This document shows, piece by piece, positions 31,650-39,958 of a stretch of 43,755 bases of DNA. The stretch comes from TMED8 sp038125725 (GTDB lineage Bacteria > Pseudomonadota > Alphaproteobacteria > Rhodospirillales > Casp-alpha2): the NCBI GenBank assembly GCA_038125725.1, contig JAYPEK010000031.1, positions 1-43,755 on the forward strand, written 5' to 3'. Numbering within the stretch: position 1 is the stretch's first letter; every line of letters begins with the position of its first letter. A model generated the notes under the pieces. It was given only the letters and a program-made list of their open reading frames with translations. It was not told where the DNA came from and did not search any database. The position numbers and the translations under genes are program-made.

Positions 31650-32910
31650 GGGCGCGGGACGCCATGAACAGGCTGACCGCAAGCCACAATCCGTGGTTCC
31701 CCCAAACCGGTACGAACAGCGCCAGCAACGCCACATAACCGATGGCCGAGAGGATCATGCCGTCGCGCATGGCGCGGGTCCAGGTGCTGCCGATGAAAAT
31801 GCCGTCGTAGAGGAAGCTCCATACCGAAACCATCGGCATGGCGATGGCCCAGATCAGGTACTCCCGGGTTTCGGCGCGGACCTCGGGCACGGTGGTCATG
31901 AGATCGATGATCGCCGGGCCGGCGACCCAGAATACCAGCGTCAGCACCAAACCGCCGATGAAGGCGCCGCGTCCGGCGGCAAAGACGGAATGGCGGAATG
32001 ACGCGGGATCGCGCCGGCCGATGGCCTCGCCGGTGAGCGCCTCGGCGGCATTGGAGAAGCCGTCCAGGATGTAGGCGGTGAATACCAGCAGATTGAACAG
32101 GATCGCATTGGCGGCAAGTGTGGCCGGCCCGATGCGGGCACCGATGGCGGTGATCGCCGCGAAGCAGACCTGCAGCACGATGGAGCGCACGAAGATATCG
32201 GCATTGACCCGGAGCATGCGGCGCATGCGCTCCAAATCGGTGATGCGCTCGCGCTCCCACCTACCGCCGATCCGCCTGAGCGACATTGCCGCCAGCCAGA
32301 GCCCCAGGAACACGGTGGAGATTTCAGAAATCAGGGTTGCCCAGGCGACGCCCTCGACGCCCCAGCCGAAGCCGGCCACGAACAGGAGATCGAGACCGAT
32401 ATTGAGGCCGTTCATGAACAATTGCGTCACCAGCGCCGCGCCGGAGTTCTGAATGCCGAAAAACCAGCCCAGCAGCGCGAAATTGAAGAGCGCCGCCGGC
32501 GCCCCCCAGATGCGAATCCGGATATAGGCCTCGGCCAGGCCCGCCGTTTCCGGCTCCGGCCCGATCAACTGGATGCCGAGCCAGGCAATGGGAATTTGAA
32601 GGGCGATCAGCAGCGCCCCGATGGCGCCGCCCAGCAGGCCGGCCCGCGCCAGCCAGGCCCGGACCTCGTCCGCCCGGCCCGCTCCCAATGCCTGCGCCGT
32701 CAGCCCGGTGGTGCCCATGCGCAGGAAGATGAAGCCGTGATAGGCGACGGTGAACACCAGCGCGCCGACCGCCACCGCGCCCAGATATTGCGGTCCCGGC
32801 AGGTGGCCGACGACGGCCATGTCGACGGCGCCGAGCAGCGGCACCGAAACATTGGAAAGCATGATCGGCCAGGCGATGCGCCAGGTGCGGCGGTTCCAAT
32901 CGGTTTTCAT
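31591..32910 (-). CDS. MATE-family exporter, DinF-like
   Basis: This 439-residue membrane protein has about 12 helices and MATE repeats in both halves. The N-terminal half begins RRTWRIAWPIMLSNVSVPLLGAVDMAVVGHLPG; the C-terminal half includes YILDGFSNAAEALTGEAIGRRD and VSVWSFLYDGIFIGSTWTRAMRDGMILS. These blocks match the DinF subgroup, which exports cationic or bile-type compounds and protects against oxidants in E. coli; the substrate here is unknown. It is on the same strand as the corrinoid, PilZ and dehydrogenase genes, 112 bp after the corrinoid stop, so it may be co-transcribed. The overlap of 59 bp with the GlxA-type gene is the largest convergent overlap in the window. Confidence 0.88.
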   Translation of the reverse strand: MKTDWNRRTWRIAWPIMLSNVSVPLLGAVDMAVVGHLPGPQYLGAVAVGALVFTVAYHGFIFLRMGTTGLTAQALGAGRADEVRAWLARAGLLGGAIGALLIALQIPIAWLGIQLIGPEPETAGLAEAYIRIRIWGAPAALFNFALLGWFFGIQNSGAALVTQLFMNGLNIGLDLLFVAGFGWGVEGVAWATLISEISTVFLGLWLAAMSLRRIGGRWERERITDLERMRRMLRVNADIFVRSIVLQVCFAAITAIGARIGPATLAANAILFNLLVFTAYILDGFSNAAEALTGEAIGRRDPASFRHSVFAAGRGAFIGGLVLTLVFWVAGPAIIDLMTTVPEVRAETREYLIWAIAMPMVSVWSFLYDGIFIGSTWTRAMRDGMILSAIGYVALLALFVPVWGNHGLWLAVSLFMASRALTLALRYPRLSRTVGTAPH

Positions 32911-33022
32911 GCGGGTCGGCGGGTCCGGGTGATGAATTGGCGGCAGGTGCCCAGCATCGCCGGACGGTTCTTATCTGCCGTGCCGGACCCGCTCGTTCAA
33001 CCCCTGTTTGTCCGGTGCGGGA

Positions 33023-33748
33023 TCAGCCCTCGGCGGCCATCCGGGCGGCGGCGGAGCCCTGCCGGGTCTTCATGATGTTGACGGCGGCCTCGACCGCGAC
33101 CGTGGCATCCCGGCAATAGGCGTCGGCGCCGATCTCGTCGGCGAAGTTCTCGTTCAAGGGCGCGCCGCCGACGATGACGCCGTAGTCGCTCCGGAGGCCG
33201 CGTTCCTCCAGCGTATTGATGACCACCTTCATGTAACCCATGGTCGTGGTCAGCAGCGCCGACATGCCGAGGATGTCGGCGTCGTGCTTCTGCATGGCCT
33301 CGATGTAGGCGTCGACGTCGGAGTTGACGCCGATGTCGATGACGTCGAACCCGGCGCCTTCCAGCATCATGCCGACCAGGTTCTTGCCGATATCGTGGAT
33401 GTCGCCCTTTACGGTACCGAGCACAACGGTGCCGACCTTCGGCGCGCCGGTCTCAGCCAAAAGCGGACGCAGGATTGCCATGCCGGCCTTCATGGAGTTG
33501 GCGGCCAGCAAAACCTCCGGCACGAACAGGATGCCGTCGCGGAAATCGATGCCGACGATACGCATGCCTTCGACCAGCGCCGTATTGAGCACGTCGTAAG
33601 GCGCCCAGCCGCGGTCGAGCAGAATCTGCGTGCCCTCGACGATCTCGTCGGCAAGGCCGTCATAGAGGTCGTCGTGCATCTGGGTGACAAGATCGTCGTC
33701 GGAGAGTTCGGAGAGGACGATGTCGTCCTGCTGGTCGTTGTCGCTCAT
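33023..33748 (-). CDS. Corrinoid (methylcobalamin-carrier) protein, MttC/MtbC-like
   Basis: This 241-residue protein has the two-domain layout of methyl-carrying corrinoid proteins. A helical cap at about residues 15-100 contains GTQILLDRGWAPYDVLNTALVEGM and FVPEVLLAANSMKAGM. The B12-binding Rossmann domain carries Asp116-x-His118-x-x-Gly121 (GDIHDIGKNLV), Ser163 in GMSALLTTTM and GGAPLN. His118 would be the lower cobalt ligand. Such proteins accept a methyl group from MttB-type enzymes. ATG 33748 follows a GAGGA ribosome site. The partner MttB homologue is at 37008 on the other strand. No RamA-type reactivase or acceptor methyltransferase is nearby. Confidence 0.92.
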   Translation of the reverse strand: MSDNDQQDDIVLSELSDDDLVTQMHDDLYDGLADEIVEGTQILLDRGWAPYDVLNTALVEGMRIVGIDFRDGILFVPEVLLAANSMKAGMAILRPLLAETGAPKVGTVVLGTVKGDIHDIGKNLVGMMLEGAGFDVIDIGVNSDVDAYIEAMQKHDADILGMSALLTTTMGYMKVVINTLEERGLRSDYGVIVGGAPLNENFADEIGADAYCRDATVAVEAAVNIMKTRQGSAAARMAAEG

Positions 33749-33784
33749 GGCGGATCCTCGCAGCGGTTCATTCACCGTGGACAC

Positions 33785-33861
33785 ATGGGCTCACGTGAGC
33801 CCATCATTCTGAACTCAGGAATAATTTTCGCTGCGAAAACAATCTGTCCCGTGGCGGACAG
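33785..33861. promoter_or_regulatory. Palindrome cluster upstream of the corrinoid gene
   Basis: Three inverted repeats lie within 77 bp: a perfect 20-bp palindrome at 33785-33804 (ATGGGCTCAC/GTGAGCCCAT), TTTTCGC-T-GCGAAAA at 33825-33839, and CTGTCC-n6-GGACAG at 33844-33861. They fill most of the 172-bp gap between the PilZ and corrinoid genes and could be operators, a terminator for the PilZ transcript, or a structured leader. No riboswitch consensus, such as a B12 box, was recognised. Confidence 0.5.
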
Positions 33862-33920
33862 CTAGTTTTCCAATTGCGACACGCGGTTGTTTTTCGGTGC
33901 CGGCGGGAAGCCGCCGGGCC

Positions 33921-34271
33921 TCAGCGATCCGGGGGAAGGTCGATTTCGTTCTGGGCGATCATGATATTGGCGACCACCTCTTCCTGGTCGCGTTCGGTGA
34001 TGGCAAAGGTGAAAACGGCGGCATTGTCCTCGAGCCGCGCCACGGTGCCGGGCACCTCGCCCAGGCCGTCGACGACGATCAGGCCTTCCGTGCCGGGGGA
34101 CAAAACGCCCGCCGCCTGGTCTGGATCGTCGAACACGAATTTGGCGCCCTGGTTGGAGACGTCCTGCAACAGCCCCATCAAGGTCGCGTCCCCGACCCTG
34201 AGAAACATCATCTTCCAGAGATCGACCCGCTCGTGAATGCGGCGGTCGGCGTCGTCTGTGTTCTCAGCCAT
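33921..34271 (-). CDS. PilZ domain protein (predicted c-di-GMP receptor)
   Basis: This 116-residue protein is a single PilZ domain. The c-di-GMP contact motifs are RxxxR at Arg11-Arg15 (RRIHERVDL) and D/NxSxxG at Asp37-Ser39-Gly42 (DVSNQGAKF). The beta-barrel continues with GTEGLIVVDGLGEVPGTVARLED. PilZ proteins bind cyclic di-GMP and act on motility, secretion or polysaccharide machinery, usually through a partner. The gene lies on the same strand between the dimethylglycine dehydrogenase (66-bp gap) and the corrinoid gene, which is an unusual place. Whether it controls this pathway or is a bystander cannot be decided from sequence. Confidence 0.85.
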   Translation of the reverse strand: MAENTDDADRRIHERVDLWKMMFLRVGDATLMGLLQDVSNQGAKFVFDDPDQAAGVLSPGTEGLIVVDGLGEVPGTVARLEDNAAVFTFAITERDQEEVVANIMIAQNEIDLPPDR

Positions 34272-34337
34272 GATTGTCCTCGGCGTGGTGATGGTCAGGC
34301 CGGGATTGTATCAGATTTTTTCAGCTCGGTACCCCTG

Positions 34338-36776
34338 TCATGCTCGGAGCTTTTCGTTGTCCGGGTCGTAGGGGCTTTCGGGGATGACGGTGATCTTGTG
34401 GCGGGTGCCGAGGATGTCCATCTCGAGCTCGGTGCCGACATCGGCAAATTCTGGCCGCACCATGCCGAGCGCCAGCGACTTGCCGACCCGGAAGCCGAAA
34501 TTGCCGCCGGTGGCGCGGCCGATCGTCTGGTTTGAGCTATCGAAGATGGCGTTGTTGCCGAGCGGGTCGGCGTCGGTGGTGTCATGTACCTCGAGCGTCA
34601 CGAAGGTGTTGTCGAAACCCTTTTGCTGCCAGCGCACCAGTGCGTCGCGGCCGATGAAGTCACCCTTGTTGGGATGCACGAAGCGGTCGAGGCCAGATTC
34701 GTAGGCAGCATACTCGATGGAAAGCTCGGTGCCGACGAGGCGGTAGGATTTCTCGATGCGGAGTGAATCCATGGCGCGGATGCCGAAGGGCTTGAGGCCC
34801 AAGTCTTCGCCGGCTTCGAACAGCTTGTCGAAGATATGATTCTGGTACTCGATTGGGTGGTGCAGTTCCCAGCCCAGTTCGCCGACGAAGTTGAGGCGCT
34901 GCGCCAGCGTCGGCGCGAAACCGACCTCGATCTGCTGGCCGGAAAGCCAGGGAAAAGCCTCGTTGGAGAAATCGGCCTTGGAGACGCGCTGCATTAATTC
35001 CCGCGCCTTCGGCCCGGCCAGCACCAGCACGCCGATCTGGTTGGTGAGCTGGTCGTAGCGCACCGAACCGTCGTCCGGCAGTTGCTTCTTCAGATAATCG
35101 TGGTCGAAGCGCTGCAAGGCGCCGGCGGAGACCAGATAGAAACTGTCCGCCGCCTCGCGCATGATGGTGAATTCCGAGCGCACGCCGCCGTTGATATTGA
35201 GCGCGTGGCAGAGCCCGACGCGGCCGACCTTCTTCGGCAGCCGGTGGGCGACCAAATTGTCGAGCCAGGCCTCGGCGCCGGGGCCGGAAATACGGCACTT
35301 GGCGAAGGCCGACATGTCCAGAAGCCCGACGTTCTCGGCGACGTTGCGGCATTCGGCGCCGACCGGTTCGAACCATTTGGAGCGTCGGAACGACCAATCG
35401 TCGACGGGTTCCATGCCTTCCGGCGCGAACCAGTTGGCGCGTTCCCAGCCGAACTTCTGGCCGAACACGGCGCCCATGTCCTTCAGCCGGTCGTAGCAGG
35501 GCACGGTGCGCAGCGGCCGGGCGGCCTCGCGCTCCTCGTCCGGGTAGTGGATGGTGAAGACGTTGCGGTAGGCTTCCTCGTTCTTCTCGATCAGGTAGCT
35601 CTTGGTGCAGTAGTCGCCGAAACGGCGCGGATCGACACCCAGCATGTCGACGCTGGGCGCGCCCTCGACCATCCACTCGGCCAACTGCCAGCCGGCGCCG
35701 CCGGCCGCCGTGATGCCGAAGGAGTGGCCTTCGTTGATCCAGAAGTTTTTCAGATCCCAGGCCGGCCCGACCATCGGGTTGCCGTCGGGCGTGTAGCAGA
35801 TGGCGCCGTTGTAGACTTCCTTGACGCCGACCTCGCCGAAGGCGGGGACACGGTTGATGGCGGCCTCGATGTGCGGCTCCAGGCGCTCCAGGTCTTCCTG
35901 GAACAGCTCGTACTCGCAATCCTCCGAGGGGCCGTCGACGTAGCAGGCCGGTGCGCCGTGTTCGTAGGGGCCGAGGATCAGTCCGCCGGCTTCCTCGCGC
36001 AGGTACCAGGACCCGTCGGATTCACGCAGCACCCCCATCTCCGGCAGGCCCTGTTCGTGGCGCGCCAGGATTTCCGGATGCGGTTCGGTGACGATGAACT
36101 GGTGCTGTACCGGGATCACCGGAATATCGAGCCCGACCATGCGCCCGGTGCCGCGCGCGAACGATCCGGTGGCGGAGACCACGTGTTCGCAGGTGATGTC
36201 GCCCTTGTCGGTGGAAACCTTCCACTCGCCAGACGCCGTGCGCGAAATGCCGGTGACCGTGGTGTAGCGGTTGATCTCGGCGCCCATGGCGCGCGCGCCG
36301 GCGGCCATGGCTTGCGTCACGTCGGCCGGTTGGATGTAGCCGTCGCGCGGATGCACGATGCCGCCAACCAAGCCGTCGATGTTGCAGAGCGGCCAGAGCT
36401 CCTTGATCTCGTCAGGGGTGAGAAAGTTGACCTCGACGCCCAACGTCGCGGCGACGCCGGCATATTGGTGGTATTCGTCCATACGGTCCGAATTCATGGC
36501 GAGGCGGATATTGCCGACCTGGCGCAAGCCCACGTCCTTGCCGGTCTCTTCCTCGAGCGTCTCGTAAAGCTCGACGGAATAGCGGTGCAACTGCCCGACG
36601 CTGTAGCTCATGTTGAACAACGGCAGGAGACCCGCCGCGTGCCAGGTGGAACCCGACGTCAGTTCCTTGCGTTCGATCAGGACGCAATCGGTCCAACCTT
36701 TCTTCGCCAAGTGGTACAGGGTCGAGACACCGACCACGCCGCCACCGATTACGACCACGCGCGCCTGGGTTTTCAT
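34338..36776 (-). CDS. Dimethylglycine/sarcosine dehydrogenase (FAD plus GcvT-like folate domains)
   Basis: This 812-residue protein matches mitochondrial dimethylglycine dehydrogenase along its length. The FAD domain begins with VVVIGGGVVGVSTLYHL. SGSTWHAAGL places His46 at the site of covalent FAD attachment. VHPRDGYIQPADVT and IPVIPVQHQFIVTEP follow. From about residue 430 there is a GcvT-type aminomethyl-folate domain (WEPHH-like region with GELGWELHHPIEYQNHIF and LGLKPFGIRAMDSLRIEKSYR). The enzyme oxidatively demethylates dimethylglycine or sarcosine and passes the one-carbon unit to tetrahydrofolate. The start has a strong GGGAGGAAG site. It is divergent from the MttB homologue across a region with an inverted operator pair. 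Confidence 0.9.
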   Translation of the reverse strand: MKTQARVVVIGGGVVGVSTLYHLAKKGWTDCVLIERKELTSGSTWHAAGLLPLFNMSYSVGQLHRYSVELYETLEEETGKDVGLRQVGNIRLAMNSDRMDEYHQYAGVAATLGVEVNFLTPDEIKELWPLCNIDGLVGGIVHPRDGYIQPADVTQAMAAGARAMGAEINRYTTVTGISRTASGEWKVSTDKGDITCEHVVSATGSFARGTGRMVGLDIPVIPVQHQFIVTEPHPEILARHEQGLPEMGVLRESDGSWYLREEAGGLILGPYEHGAPACYVDGPSEDCEYELFQEDLERLEPHIEAAINRVPAFGEVGVKEVYNGAICYTPDGNPMVGPAWDLKNFWINEGHSFGITAAGGAGWQLAEWMVEGAPSVDMLGVDPRRFGDYCTKSYLIEKNEEAYRNVFTIHYPDEEREAARPLRTVPCYDRLKDMGAVFGQKFGWERANWFAPEGMEPVDDWSFRRSKWFEPVGAECRNVAENVGLLDMSAFAKCRISGPGAEAWLDNLVAHRLPKKVGRVGLCHALNINGGVRSEFTIMREAADSFYLVSAGALQRFDHDYLKKQLPDDGSVRYDQLTNQIGVLVLAGPKARELMQRVSKADFSNEAFPWLSGQQIEVGFAPTLAQRLNFVGELGWELHHPIEYQNHIFDKLFEAGEDLGLKPFGIRAMDSLRIEKSYRLVGTELSIEYAAYESGLDRFVHPNKGDFIGRDALVRWQQKGFDNTFVTLEVHDTTDADPLGNNAIFDSSNQTIGRATGGNFGFRVGKSLALGMVRPEFADVGTELEMDILGTRHKITVIPESPYDPDNEKLRA

Positions 36777-36877
36777 GAGGCTTCCTCCCGGATTTCAGCG
36801 CCAACGCCTTGGTTGGTGCACGACACTAACAGGGGTTTGGTAGGCCCTTCGGGGGATCGGCGTTTTCCCCACATCGA

Positions 36878-36991
36878 CACATGTTTGGCCATTTCCGTCG
36901 CCGCTTGACGGTTTTCGGCAAAAACATGGCGTTCATCGGCCAATGACGGCGGGCAAAGCGGGATAATGGAAGGACAATGACCAAACATGTG
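36878..36991. promoter_or_regulatory. Paired inverted operator-like sites between the DMGDH and MttB genes
   Basis: CACATGTTTGGCCATT at 36878-36893 is matched in inverted orientation by AATGACCAAACATGTG at 36976-36991, with one mismatch in 16 bases. The pair frames about 82 bp within the 231-bp divergent promoter region. One site lies beside each gene, a layout typical of coordinate control with DNA looping or of two binding sites for an activator. The GlxA-type regulator encoded at 30633 is one possible binder. Confidence 0.55.
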
Positions 36992-37007
36992 CCGGGAGGC
37001 AGCGATC

Positions 37008-38552
37008 ATGGCTGATGCACCAGCAGGGGGACGCCGCGGCGGCCGCGCCGCCAGGCGCCAAATGCGCGAGGAAAAGGCGAACGCGGCGGGCGCGTCGGGG
37101 GCAATCGTCCGCAACATTCCGCTGACCGAACTCTGTTCCGAGGAGGGCCTGTCGATCATCGAGGCCAACGCCGAGACGGTGCTCGAGGAAATCGGCATCG
37201 ACTTCAAGGGCGATCCGGAGGTGCTGGAGATCTGGCGCGATGCCGGCGCCGACATCACTGGCGAGCGCGTGCGGTTTCCCAAGGGGTTGTTGCGTTCGCT
37301 GCTGTCGACGGCGCCGGCCACCTATGTGCAGCATGCGCGCAACCCGGCCCGCAACGTCACTTTCGGCGGCAACAACGTGATCTTCGCGCCGGTCTACGGC
37401 CCGCCCTTCGTGCACGACATGGACCACGGCCGGCGCTACGGCACCATCCAGGATTTCGAGAACCTGGTGCGGCTCGCCTACGTGGCGCCGCATATCCACC
37501 ATTCCGGCGGCACGGTGTGCGAGCCCGTCGACATCGCCGTCAACAAGCGCCACTTGGACATGGTCTATGCGCACATGCGCCTGTCGGACAAGCCGTTCAT
37601 GGGCTCGGTCACCGCCGCCGAGCGCGCCGCCGACACGGTCGCCATGTGCGAGATTCTGTTCGGTGCCGATTTCGTCGACGCCAACACCGTCTGCACCAGC
37701 CTGATCAACGTCAATTCGCCGATGACCTTCGACGAGGTCATGCTCGGCGCGCTTAAGACCTATGCGCGGGCCAACCAGGCGGTGATCGTGACGCCGTTCA
37801 TTATGCAGGGCGCCATGGCGCCGGTGAGCGCCGCCGGCACGCTCGCCCAGGCCTTGGCCGAGGCCATGGCCGGCATGGCTCTGACGCAGTTGATTCGCCC
37901 CGGCGCGCCGGTGGTGTTTGGGCTGTTCTCGTCGGCACTGTCGATGCAGTCGGGGGCGCCGACCTTCGGCACGCCGGAACCCAACTTGGTCCTGTCGGCG
38001 GCGGCGCAATTGGCCCGGCGGTTGAACCTGCCGTTCCGGTCCGGCGGCTCGCTTTGCGGCTCAAAGCTGCCGGACGCCCAGGCCGCTTACGAGAGCGCCA
38101 ATTCTTTGATGCCGGCGGTGCTTTGCGGCGTGAACTTCGTGCTGCACGGCGCCGGCTGGCTGGAGGGCGGACTGTCGTCCAGTTTCGAGAAGTTCGTCAT
38201 GGATTGCGACCAGCTCGGCATGGCGGCGACGCTACTCAAGGGCTACGACCTCTCAGACGACGGCCAGGCGCTCGACGCGATCCGCGAAGTCGGCCCCGGC
38301 GGGCATTACCTCGGTTGCGCCCATACCCAGGCGCACTTCGAGACCGCCTTCTACCGCTCGACGCTTTCCGACAACAATGCCTTCGAACATTGGGAGGCGG
38401 ACGGCCGCAAGAGCATGGCCGACCGTGCCAACGCCATGTGGAAGGACTGGCTGCACAAGTACCAGCAGCCGGCATTGGACCCGGCCATCGACGAGGCGCT
38501 GCAGGCCTTCATCGCGACCCGCAAGGAAAGCATGGAGGACCGCTGGTCCTGA
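37008..38552 (+). CDS. MttB-family (COG5598) trimethylamine/quaternary-amine methyltransferase, non-pyrrolysine
   Basis: This 514-residue TIM-barrel methyltransferase resembles MttB, with an N-terminal basic tail, EEGLSIIEANAETVLEEIGIDFKG, FGGNNVIFAPVYGPPFVHDMDHGRRYGT and NLPFRSGGSLCGSKLPDAQAAYESANS. The last segment, around residues 342-356, is where pyrrolysine sits in methanogen MttB; here it is ordinary residues and there is no in-frame TAG. Non-Pyl members demethylate glycine betaine, proline betaine, carnitine or related compounds and pass the methyl group to a corrinoid protein. ATG 37008 is chosen after GGGAGG at 36994-36999, over ATG 36987. It is divergent from the dehydrogenase gene, and its stop touches the convergent hydratase gene with no gap. 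Confidence 0.9.
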   Translation: MADAPAGGRRGGRAARRQMREEKANAAGASGAIVRNIPLTELCSEEGLSIIEANAETVLEEIGIDFKGDPEVLEIWRDAGADITGERVRFPKGLLRSLLSTAPATYVQHARNPARNVTFGGNNVIFAPVYGPPFVHDMDHGRRYGTIQDFENLVRLAYVAPHIHHSGGTVCEPVDIAVNKRHLDMVYAHMRLSDKPFMGSVTAAERAADTVAMCEILFGADFVDANTVCTSLINVNSPMTFDEVMLGALKTYARANQAVIVTPFIMQGAMAPVSAAGTLAQALAEAMAGMALTQLIRPGAPVVFGLFSSALSMQSGAPTFGTPEPNLVLSAAAQLARRLNLPFRSGGSLCGSKLPDAQAAYESANSLMPAVLCGVNFVLHGAGWLEGGLSSSFEKFVMDCDQLGMAATLLKGYDLSDDGQALDAIREVGPGGHYLGCAHTQAHFETAFYRSTLSDNNAFEHWEADGRKSMADRANAMWKDWLHKYQQPALDPAIDEALQAFIATRKESMEDRWS

Positions 38553-39344
38553 TTAGGTAAAGGTGACGCCCACCGATCCCAGTTGATCGATTTCCACGGT
38601 GACTTCGCAGGGGCCTTCGGGGAACTGCGCCATGGTCAGGCTGCCGGTCAGGATGAACTCGCCTTTCTGCAGGATCTCGCCGCGCGCCGCCTTCATGTTG
38701 GCGAACCAGGCGACGGCTTCCAGCGGATGGCCCATGACGTCGGCGCCGACGCCGGCGCTCAATTCCTTGCCGTCGATCAAAACCCGGCCGCTCAGCGCCG
38801 CCAGGTCGATGTTTTTCCAATCCCGCGTTTCGGGGCCGAGCACGGCGCCGGCGGCGGAGAAATCGTCGGCGATCATGGTCGGAATGCCGACCGCAGCCGG
38901 CCCGCCCTGGGCCCGGCGGTCGATGATTTCGATGGAGGGGGCGACGGCGCTGATGGCATCGACGACACGTTCGCGGCTATAGGGCGCGTTGTCGGGCGAC
39001 AGATCGCGCGCCAGGATGACGCAGATCTCGCATTCGACGCCGACGTTGATGAAATCCGCATAGGGCAGGCTGACGTGATCGTGGAACACTTCGGTGTCGC
39101 TGATGGAGCCGGCGCAGGGGTGGTCGACGCCGATCATCTGCTGCATCACCGGGGTCGTGCAGCCGATCTTGTAGCCGACGCGGCGCTCGTTGTTGTCATC
39201 GCGTAACAGGCCATGCAGCACCTCCTGCACGGAGTAGCCTTCGTCCGGTGTCATCGGGCGGCAGTTTTCCGGCAGCGGCGCCAGCGGCGTTTTCGCGAGT
39301 CGGGCCGCGGCAATGAGGCGCGCGGCGGTCAAATCCTTGGACAT
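38553..39344 (-). CDS. 2-oxopent-4-enoate hydratase/FAH superfamily protein
   Basis: This 263-residue protein belongs to the MhpD/fumarylacetoacetate hydrolase superfamily. Diagnostic blocks are VGYKIGCTTPVMQQMIGVDHPC, the acidic metal site in FINVGVECEICVILARDL, EIIDRR and LTGSLTMAQFPEGPCEVTVEI. Members hydrate 2-oxo-4-pentenoate-type acids or decarboxylate them in aromatic meta-cleavage pathways. No other meta-cleavage gene is present, so the substrate is unknown. It is divergent from the VOC gene at 39508 and convergent with the MttB homologue with zero bases between the two stops. Confidence 0.85.
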   Translation of the reverse strand: MSKDLTAARLIAAARLAKTPLAPLPENCRPMTPDEGYSVQEVLHGLLRDDNNERRVGYKIGCTTPVMQQMIGVDHPCAGSISDTEVFHDHVSLPYADFINVGVECEICVILARDLSPDNAPYSRERVVDAISAVAPSIEIIDRRAQGGPAAVGIPTMIADDFSAAGAVLGPETRDWKNIDLAALSGRVLIDGKELSAGVGADVMGHPLEAVAWFANMKAARGEILQKGEFILTGSLTMAQFPEGPCEVTVEIDQLGSVGVTFT

Positions 39345-39507
39345 GTGGTTCCCCTCTCCATGTTTCGAACCTTGCCACTTTCGCTTATGGATTGGGAGCG
39401 CGATTTTGCAATCGAAGCGGCTAAGCGCAGGCGAGTGCGCCTATCGGACGCGCCCGGAAAGGTTGCTCACGCGGCGCGGAGCGGGAATGATGCACCGGGA
39501 GGTTGTG

Positions 39508-39951
39508 ATGACGAAATTACGCCAAGGCGATCCCTGGATGCCGGCGCCGGACTATGGCCGTTCGTTGACGGGGCTGGGGATCAATCTGCTGGTCGCCGAT
39601 GTGGCCCGCGCCGTCGAATTCCAAACGGAGGTGCTCGGCGCCGAGGTCGTTTACGCGGATCCGGATTTTGCCGTTCTCAAGGCGCACGGTGCGGAGTGGA
39701 TGCTTCACGCGGACCATACTTATTCCGATCACCCGCTGAAGGGCAGCCTATCGCCGACACTGGCGCGCGGTATCGGGGTCGAACTGCGACTGCACGGCTG
39801 CGATCCGGATGCCGCCGAAGCCCGGGCGCGGGCGCGGGGCGAGACCATATTGGCCGGGTCCATGGACAAGCCGCACGGCCTGCGCGAGGCCTACCTGATC
39901 GATCCGGACGGCTATGTGTGGGTGCCGGACGTACCGACGGTGGGGACCTGA
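39508..39951 (+). CDS. VOC (glyoxalase/bleomycin-resistance fold) protein
   Basis: This 147-residue protein has a single VOC module pair: GLGINLLVADVARAVEFQTEVLGAEVVYADPDFAVLKAHGAEWMLHADHTY, then a second half with GVELRLHGCDPDAAEARARARGETI and EAYLIDPDGYVWVPD. This fold supports many metal-dependent reactions, such as extradiol cleavage, glyoxalase and fosfomycin resistance, and also simple binding. No specific activity can be given. ATG 39508 follows GGGAGG. It converges on the cupin gene with a 7-bp gap. Confidence 0.82.
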   Translation: MTKLRQGDPWMPAPDYGRSLTGLGINLLVADVARAVEFQTEVLGAEVVYADPDFAVLKAHGAEWMLHADHTYSDHPLKGSLSPTLARGIGVELRLHGCDPDAAEARARARGETILAGSMDKPHGLREAYLIDPDGYVWVPDVPTVGT

Positions 39952-39958
39952 GCGGCGT

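Noticed and set aside
33785..33861. A cobalamin riboswitch before the corrinoid gene
   Set aside because: The palindromes are short and perfect, and I see no B12-box-like conserved sequence or multi-stem layout.
35082..36908. A 608-codon open frame antisense to the dimethylglycine dehydrogenase gene
   Set aside because: It is a mirror frame caused by high GC at third codon positions. The sense frame has clear FAD and folate motifs and a good start; the antisense product has none.
37008..38552. Pyrrolysine-containing MttB
   Set aside because: There is no in-frame TAG codon, and the equivalent segment near residues 342-356 has ordinary residues; no pyl genes are present.
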